Assembly: GCF_038502225.1 (NCBI RefSeq)
Contig: NC_091352.1
Coordinates: 24,852,890-24,916,889 of the forward strand
DNA length: 64,000 nucleotides
Origin: Cherax quadricarinatus
Lineage: Eukaryota > Arthropoda > Malacostraca > Decapoda > Parastacidae
Direction of reading: 5' to 3'
In this document: in pieces, positions 55,662 to 64,000 of the stretch
Layout of the letters: each line of letters starts with the position of its first letter
How positions within the stretch are numbered: the first letter of the stretch is position 1
Notes under the pieces: generated by a model
Told to the model about the DNA's origin: nothing
Database searches by the model: none
Seen by the model: the letters and a program-made list of their open reading frames with translations, nothing else
Translations under genes and position numbers: made by a program

Positions 55662-58600
55662 CTCTAACGTTATTTAGAGAGTCTGTACATACAGACTCTC
55701 ACGTTATTTAGAGAGTCTGTACATACAGACTCTCACGTTATTTAGAGAGTCTGTACATAAAAGCTCTCACGTTATTTAGAGAGTCTGTACATACAAGCTC
55801 TCACGTTACTTAGAGAGTCTGTACATACAGACTCTCACGTTATTTAGAGAGTCTGTACATAAAAGCTCTCACGTTATTTAGAGAGTCTGTACATACAGAC
55901 TCTCACGTTATTTAGAGAGTCTGTACATACAAGCTCTCACGTTATTTAGAGAGTCTGTACATACAGACTCTCACGTTATTTAGAAAGTCTACTCATACAA
56001 GCTCTCACGTTATTTAGAGAGTCTGTACATACAGACTCTCACGTTATTTAGGAAGTCTGTTCATACAAGCTCTCACGTTATTAAGAGAGTCTGTACATAC
56101 AGACTTTCACGTTATTTAGAGAGTCTGTACATACAAGCTCTCACGTTATTTAGAGAGTCTGTACATACAAACTCTCACGTTATTTAGAGAGTCTGTACAT
56201 ACAGGCTCTCACGTTATTTAGAGAGTCTGTACATACAGACTCTCACGTTATTTAGAAAGTCTGTACATACAGACTCTCACGTTATTTAGAAAGTCTGTAC
56301 ATACAGACTCTCACGTTATTTAGAGAGTCTGTACATACAGACTCTCACGTTATTTAGAGAGTCTGTACATACAGACTCTCACGTTATTTAGAGAGTCTGT
56401 ACATACAAACTCTCACGTTATTTAGAGAGTCTGTACATACAGACTCTCACGTTATTTAGAGAGTCTGTACATACAGACTCTCACGTTATTTAGAGAGTCT
56501 GTACATAAAAGCTCTCACGTTATTTAGAGAGTCTGTACATACAGACTCTCACGTTATTTAGAGAGTCTGTAAATACAAGCTCTCACGTTATTTAGAGAGT
56601 CTGTACATACAGACTCTCACGTTATTTAGAAAGTCTGTTCATACAAGCTCTCACGTTATTTAGAGACTCTTTACATACAGACTCTCACGTTATTTAGAGA
56701 GTCTGTACATAAAAGCTCTCACGTTATTTAGAGAGTCTGTACATACAGACTCTCACGTTATTTAGAGAGTCTGTACATACAAGCTCTCACGTTATTTAGA
56801 GAGTCTGTACATACAGACTCTCACGTTATTTAGAAAGTCTACTCATACAAGCTCTCACGTTATTTAGAGAGTCTGTACATACAGACTCTCACGTTATTTA
56901 GAAAGTCTGTTCATACAAGCTCTCACGTTATTTAGAGAGTCTGTACATACAGACTTTCACGTTATTTAGAGAGTCTGTACATACAAGCTCTCACGTTATT
57001 TAGAGAGTCTGTACATACAAACTCTCACGTTATTTAGAGAGTCTGTACATACAGGCTCTCACGTTATTTAGAGAGTCTGTACATACAGACTCTCACGTTA
57101 TTTAGAAAGTCTGTACATACAGACTCTCACGTTATTTAGAAAGTCTGTACATACAGACTCTCACGTTATTTAGAGAGTCTGTACATACAGACTCTCACGT
57201 TATTTAGAGAGTCTGTACATACAGAGTCTCACGTTATTTAGAGAGTCTGTACATACAGACTCTCACGTTATTTAGAGAGTCTGTACATACAGACTCTCAC
57301 GTTATTTAGAGAGTCTGTACATACAGACTCTCACGTTATTTAGAGAGTCTGTACATAAAAGCTCTCACGTTATTTAGAGAGTCTGTACATACAGACTCTC
57401 ACGTTATTTAGAGAGTCTGTAAATACAAGCTCTCACGTTATTTAGAGAGTCTGTACATACAGACTCTCACGTTATTTAGAAAGTCTGTTCATACAAGCTC
57501 TCACGTTATTTAGAGACTCTTTACATACAGACTCTCACGTTATTTAGAGAGTCTGTACATAAAAGCTCTCACGTTATTTAGAGAGTCTGTACATACAGAC
57601 TCTCACGTTATTTAGAGAGTCTGTACATACAAGCTCTCACGTTATTTAGAGAGTCTGTACATACAGACTCTCACGTTATTTAGAAAGTCTGTTCATACAA
57701 GCTCTCACGTTATTTAGAGAGTCTGTACATACAGACTCTCACGTTATTTAGAAAGTCTGTTCATACAAGCTCTCACGTTATTTAGAGAGTCTGTACATAC
57801 AGACTTTCACGTTATTTAGAGAGTCTGTACATACAAGCTCTCACGTTATTTAGAAAGTCTGTACATACAAACTCTCACGTTATTTAGAGAGTCTGTACAT
57901 ACAGGCTCTCACGTTATTTAGAGAGTCTGTACATACAGACTCTCACGTTATTTAGAAAGTCTGTACATACAGACTCTCACGTTATTTAGAAAGTCTGTAC
58001 ATACAGACTCTCACGTTATTTAGAGAGTCTGTACATACAGACTCTCACGTTATTTAGAGAGTCTGTACATACAGACTCTCACGTTATTTAGAGAGTCTGT
58101 ACATACAGACTCTCACGTTATTTAGAGAGTCTGTACATACAGACTCTAACGTTATTTAGAGAGTCTGTACATACAGACTCTCACGTTATTTAAAGAGTCT
58201 GTACATACAGACTCTCACGTTATTTAGAGAGTCTTTACATACAAGCTCTCACGTAATTTAGAGAGTCTGTACATACAAGTTCTCACGTTACTTAGAGAGT
58301 CTGTACACACAAGCTCTCACGTTATTTAGAGAGTCTGTACATACAGACTCTCACGTTATTTAGAGAGTCTGTACATACAAGCTCTCACGTTATTTAGAGA
58401 GTCTGTACATACAAGCTCTCACGTTATTTAGAGACTCTGTACATACAAGCTCTCACGTTATTTAGAGAGTCTGTACATACAGACTCTCACGTTATTTAGA
58501 GAGTCTGTACATACAAGCTCTCACGTTATTTAGAGAGTCTGTACATACAAGCTCTCACGTTATTTAGAGAGTCTGTACATACAAGCTCTCACCTTATTTA

Positions 58601-61600
58601 GAGAGTCTGTACATACAAGCTCTCACGTTATTTAGAGAGTCTGTACATAGAGACTCTCACGTTATTTAGAGAGTCTGTACATACAAGCTCTCACGTTATT
58701 TAGAGAGTCTGTACATACAAGCTCTCACGTTATTTAGAGAGTCTGTACATACAAACTCTCACGTTATTTAGAGAGTCTGTACATACAAGCTCTCACGTTA
58801 TTTAGAGAGTCTGTACATACAGACTTTCACGTTATTTAGAGAGTCTGTACATACAAGCTCTCACGTTATTTAGAGAGTCTGTACATACAGACTCTCACGT
58901 TATTTAGAGAGTCTGTACATACAAGCTCTCACGTTATTTAGAGAGTCTGTACATACAGACTCTCGCGTTATTTAGAGAGTCTGTACATACAGACTCTCAC
59001 GTTATTTAGAGAGTCTGTACATACAGACTCTCACGTTATTTAGAGAGTCTGTACATACAAGCTCTCACGTTATTTAGAGAGTCTGTACATACAGACTCTC
59101 ACGTTATTTAGAGAGTCTGTACATACAAGCTCTCACGTTATTTACAGAGTCTGTACATACAGACTCTCACGTTATTTAGAGAGTCTGTACATACAAGCTC
59201 TCACGTTATTTAGAGAGTCTGCACATACAGACTCTCACGTTATTTAGAGAGTCTGTACATACAAGCTCTCACGTTATTTAGAGAGTCTGTACATACAGAC
59301 TCTAACGTTATTTAGAGAGTCTGTACATACAAGCTCTCACGTTATTTAGAGTCTGTACATACAGATTCTCACGTTGTTTAGAGAGTCTGTACATACAAGC
59401 TCTCACGTTATTTAGAGAGTCTGTGCATACAAGCTCTCACGTTATTTAGAGAGTCTGTACATACAGATTCTCACGTTATTTAGAGAGTCTGTACATACAG
59501 ATTCTCACGTTATTTAGAGAGTCTGTACATACAGATTCTCACGTTATTTAGAGAGTCTGTACATACAGATTCTCACATTATTTAGAGAGTCTGTACATAC
59601 AGATTCTCACGTTATTTAGAGAGTCTGTACATACATATTCTCACGTTATTTAGAGAGTCTGTACATACAAACTCTCACGTTATTTAGAGAGTCTGTATAT
59701 ACAGATTCTCTCGTTATTTAGAGAGTCTGTACATACAGATTTTCACGTTATTTAGAGAGTCTGTACATTCAGATTCTCACGTTATTTAGAGAGTCTGTAC
59801 ATACAGATTCTCACGTTATTTAAAGAGTCTCTACATACACACTCTCACGTTATTTAGAGAGTCTGTACATACAGACTCTCACGTTATTTAGAGAGTCTGT
59901 ACATACAAACTCTCACGTTATTTAGAGAGTCTGTACATACAGATTCTCACGTTATTTAGAGAGTCTGTACATGCAGACTCTCACGTTATTTAGAGAGTCT
60001 GTACATACAGATTCACACGTTATTTAGAGATTCTGTACATACAGAGTCTCACGGTATTTAGAGAGTCTGTACATACAGACTCTCACGTTATTTAGAGAGT
60101 CTGTACATACAGACTCACACGTTATTTAGAGAGTCTGTACATACATATTCTCACGTTATTTAGAGAGTCTGTACATACAAACTATCACGTTATTTAGAGA
60201 GTCTGCACATACAGATTCTCACGTTATTTAGAGAGTCTGTACATACAGATTCTCACGTTTTTGAGAGAGTCTGTACATACAGATTCTCACGTTATTTAGA
60301 GAGTCTGTACATATAGATTCTCACGTTATTGAGAGAGTCTGTACATACAAACTCTCACGTTATTTAGAGAGTCTGTACATACAGATTCTCACGTTATTTA
60401 GAGAGTCTGTACATACACACTCTCACGTTATTTAGAGAGTCTGTACATACAGACTCTCACGTTATTTAGAGAGTTTGTACATACAGATTCTCACGTTATT
60501 TAGAGAGTCTGTACATACAGACTCTCACGTTATTTAGAGAGTCTGTACATACAGACTCTCACGTTATTTAGAGAGTCTGTACAAACAGACTCTCACGTTA
60601 TTTAGAGAGTCTGTACATACAAGCTCTCACGTTATTTAGAGAGTCTGTACATACAGACTCTAACGTTATTTAGAGAGTCTGTACATACAAGCTCTCACGT
60701 TATTTAGAGTCTGTACATACAGATTCTCACGTTGTTTAGAGAGTCTGTACATACAAGCTCTCACGTTATTTAGAGAGTCTGTGCATACAAGCTCTCACGT
60801 TATTTAGAGAGTCTGTACATACAGATTCTCACGTTATTTAGAGAGTCTGTACATACAGATTCTCACGTTATTTAGAGAGTCTGTACATACAGATTCTCAC
60901 GTTATTTAGAGAGTCTGTACATACAGATTCTCACATTATTTAGAGAGTCTGTACATACAGATTCTCACGTTATTTAGAGAGTCTGTACATACATATTCTC
61001 ACGTTATTTAGAGAGTCTGTACATACAAACTCTCACGTTATTTAGAGAGTCTGTATATACAGATTCTCTCGTTATTTAGAGAGTCTGTACATACAGATTT
61101 TCACGTTATTTAGAGAGTCTGTACATTCAGATTTTCACGTTATTTAGAGAGTCTGTACATACAGATTCTCACGTTATTTAAAGAGTCTCTACATACACAC
61201 TCTCACGTTATTTAGAGAGTCTGTACATACAGACTCTCACGTTATTTAGAGAGTCTGTACATACAAACTCTCACGTTATTTAGAGAGTCTGTACATACAG
61301 ATTCTCACGTTATTTAGAGAGTCTGTACATGCAGACTCTCACGTTATTTAGAGAGTCTGTACATACAGATTCACACGTTATTTAGAGATTCTGTACATAC
61401 AGAGTCTCACGTTATTTAGAGAGTCTGTACATACAGACTCACACGTTATTTAGAGAGTCTGTACATACAAACTATCACGTTATTTAGAGAGTCTGCACAT
61501 ACAGACTCACACGTTATTTAGAGAGTCTGTACATACAAACTATCACGTTATTTAGAGAGTCTGCACATACAGATTCTCACGTTATTTAGAGAGTCTGTAC

Positions 61601-64000
61601 ATACAGATTCTCACGTTTTTGAGAGAGTCTGTACATACAGATTCTCACGTTATTTAGAGAGTCTGTACATATAGATTCTCACGTTATTGAGAGAGTCTGT
61701 ACATACAAACTCTCACGTTATTTAGAGAGTCTGTACATACAGATTCTCACGTTATTTAGAGAGTCTGTACATACACACTCTCACGTTATTTAGAGAGTCT
61801 GTACATACAGACTCTCACGTTATTTAGAGAGTTTGTACATACAGATTCTCACGTTATTTAGAGAGTCTGTACATACAGACTCTCACGTTATTTAGAGAGT
61901 CTGTACATACAGACTCACACGTTATTTAGAGAGTCTGTACATACAGATTCTCACGTTATTTAGAGAGTCTGTACATACAGACTCTCACGTTATTTAGAGA
62001 GTCTGTAAATACAGATTCTCACGTTATTTAGGGAGTCTGTACATACAGACTCTCACGTTATTTAGAGAGTCTGTACATACAGATTCTCACGTCATTTAGA
62101 GAGTCTGTACATACACACTCTCACGTTATTTAGAGAGTCTGTACATACAGACTCTCACGTTATTTAGAGAGTCTGTACATACAGATTCTCACGTTATTTA
62201 TAGAGTCTGTACATACAGACTCTCACGTTATTTAGAGAGTCTGTACATACAAGCTCTCACGTTATTTAGAGAGTCTGTACATACAGGCTCTCACGTTATT
62301 TAGAGAGTCTGTACATACAGACTCTCAAGTTATTTAGAGAGTCTGTACATACAGACTCTCACGTTATTTAGAGAGTCTGTACATACAGACTCTCACGTTA
62401 TTTAGAGAGTCTGTACATACAGATTCTCACGTTATTTAGAAAGTCTGTACATACAGGCTCTCACGTTATTTAGAGAGTCTGTACATACAGACTCTCACGT
62501 TATTTAGAGAGTCTGTACATACAGACTCTCACGTTATTTAGAGAGTCTGTACATAGAGACTCTCACGTTATTTAGAGAGTCTGTACATACAGACTCTCAC
62601 GTTATTTAGAGAGTCTGTACATACAAACTCTCACGTTATTTAGAGAGTCTGTACATACAGACTCTCACGTTATTTAGAGAGTCTGTACATACAAGCTCTC
62701 ACGTTATTTAGAGAGTCTGTACATACAAGCTCTCACGTTATTTAGAGAGTCTGTACATACAAGCTCTCACGTTATTTAGAGAGTCTGTACATACAAGCTC
62801 TCACGTTATTTAGAGAGTCTGTACATACAGACTCTCACGTTATTTAGAGAGTCTGTACATACAAGCTCTCACGTTATTTAGAGAGTCTGTACATACAAGC
62901 TCTCACGTTATTTAGAGAGTCTCTACATACAAGCTCTCACGTTATTTAGAGAATCTGTACATACAAGCTCTCACGTTATTTAGAGAGTCTGTACATACAG
63001 ACTCTCACGTTATTTAGAGAGTCTGTACATACAAGCTCTCACGTTATTTAGAGAGTCTGTACATACAGACTCTCACGTTATTTAGAGAGTCTGTACATAC
63101 AAGCTCTCACGTTATTTAGAGAGTCTGTACATACAGACTCTCACGTTATTTAGAGAGTCTGTACATACAAGCTCTCACGTTATTTAGAGAGTCTGTACAT
63201 ACAGACTCTCACGTTATTTAGAGAGTCTGTACATACAAGCTCTCACGTTATTTAGAGAGTCTGTACATACAGACTCTCACGTTATTTAGAGAGTCTGTAC
63301 ATACAAGCTCTCACGTTATTTACAGAGTCTGTACATACAGACTCTCACGTTATTTAGAGAGTCTGTACATACAAGCTCTCACGTTATTTAGAGAGTCTGT
63401 ACATACAGACTCTCACGTTATTTAGAGAGTCTGTACATACAAGCTCTCACGTTATTTAGAGAGTCTGTACATACAGATTCTCACGTTGTTTAGAGAGTCT
63501 GTACATACAAGCTCTCACGTTATTTAGAGAGTCTGTGCATACAAGCTCTCACGTTATTTAGAGAGTCTGTACATACAGATTCTCACGTTATTTAGAGAGT
63601 CTGTACATACAGATTCTCACGTTATTTAGAGAGTCTGTACATACAGATTCTCACATTATTTAGAGAGTCTGTACATACAGATTCTCACGTTATTTAGAGA
63701 GTCTGAACATACATATTCTCACGTTATTTAGAGAGTCTGTACATACAAACTCTCACGTTATTTAGAGAGTCTGTATATACAGATTCTCTCGTTATTTAGA
63801 GAGTCTGTACATTCAGATTATCACGTTATTTAGAGAGTCTGTACATACAGACTCTCACGTTATTTAGAGAGTCTGTACATACAGATTCTCACGTTATTTA
63901 GAGAGTCTGTACATGCAGACTCTCACGATATTTAGAGAGTCTGTGCATACAGATTCACACGTTATTTAGAGAGTCTGTACATACATATTCTCACGTTATT
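55662..64000. repeat. 34-bp satellite, about 245 units, runs off the window end
   Basis: Unit tctcacgttatttagagagt plus ctgtacatacagac. Four main end variants: acagac, acaagc, acaaac, acagat. Units with acagac contain a 10-bp dyad, gagagtctgt-acat-acagactctc; the other variants weaken it. Blocks alternate acagac and acaagc as 68-bp dimers (about 58890-59300 and 62990-63460). Some units are short by 4 bp (near 59350 and 60708). Confidence 0.97.
55831..58200. repeat. 850-bp (25-unit) higher-order repeat in the 34-bp satellite
   Basis: Variant actcatacaa recurs at 55991 and 56841, and tagagactctttac at 56661 and 57511. Each pair is 850 bp apart, which is 25 units of 34 bp. Farther on, gttgttt recurs at 59373, 60731 and 63485, spacings of 1358 and 2754 bp. 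Confidence 0.82.

Overview
This window looks like repeat-dominated DNA from a large animal genome, most probably a decapod crustacean such as a crayfish, lobster, shrimp or crab. That placement rests on recalled resemblance of the tRNA-derived SINEs, CR1-type LINEs and hammerhead-like foldback elements to decapod repeats; nothing in the sequence fixes the species. I found no host protein-coding gene, no functional RNA gene, no operon and no CRISPR array. Nearly every long open reading frame is either a tandem-repeat artefact or a decayed retrotransposon.

Layout. 1-5550 is a 53/51-bp minisatellite. 5581-7108 holds a SINE split by a near-perfect foldback SINE, plus a second foldback. 7388-8311 is a 15-bp array. 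9271-13460 is one SINE whose internal 32-bp segment has expanded to about 123 copies. 14620-18078 carries 48-bp, 35-bp and 19-bp arrays. 18838-31356 is nested LINE/SINE debris of at least three LINE families, mostly on the minus strand, ending in a 30-bp array. 31925-37490 holds an R2-like LINE tail, (AT)n tracts, a hammerhead-like foldback, a 100-N gap and a CR1 element with an esterase ORF1. 37490-46425 holds a near-complete plus-strand LINE, a LINE nested in another LINE, and a further CR1 fragment. 46501-46890 is a 21-bp array. 48130-51672 is a minus-strand Tx1/L1-like LINE with an open gag-like ORF1. 51673-54230 holds an RTE-like LINE tail and a second R2-like LINE. 55662-64000 is a 34-bp satellite running off the window. 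Tandem repeats total roughly 24 kb, over a third of the window.

How the parts relate. The elements are a stratified record of insertion into insertion. Several events can be polarised because the empty site is present in a paralogous copy here (for example 23335-24010 against 42216-42240). Two themes recur. Tandem arrays appear to be seeded from dispersed elements, most clearly the 32-bp satellite grown inside a SINE between 6-bp direct repeats. Retroelement insertions also repeatedly carry inverted (snap-back) duplications at or near their 5' ends: 5846-6294, 6958-7108, 23347-23612, 31912-31943, 33254-33396, 43924-43984 and 54365-54397. Two unrelated foldbacks share a hammerhead-ribozyme-like core, TTGATAA-N-stem-GAAA.
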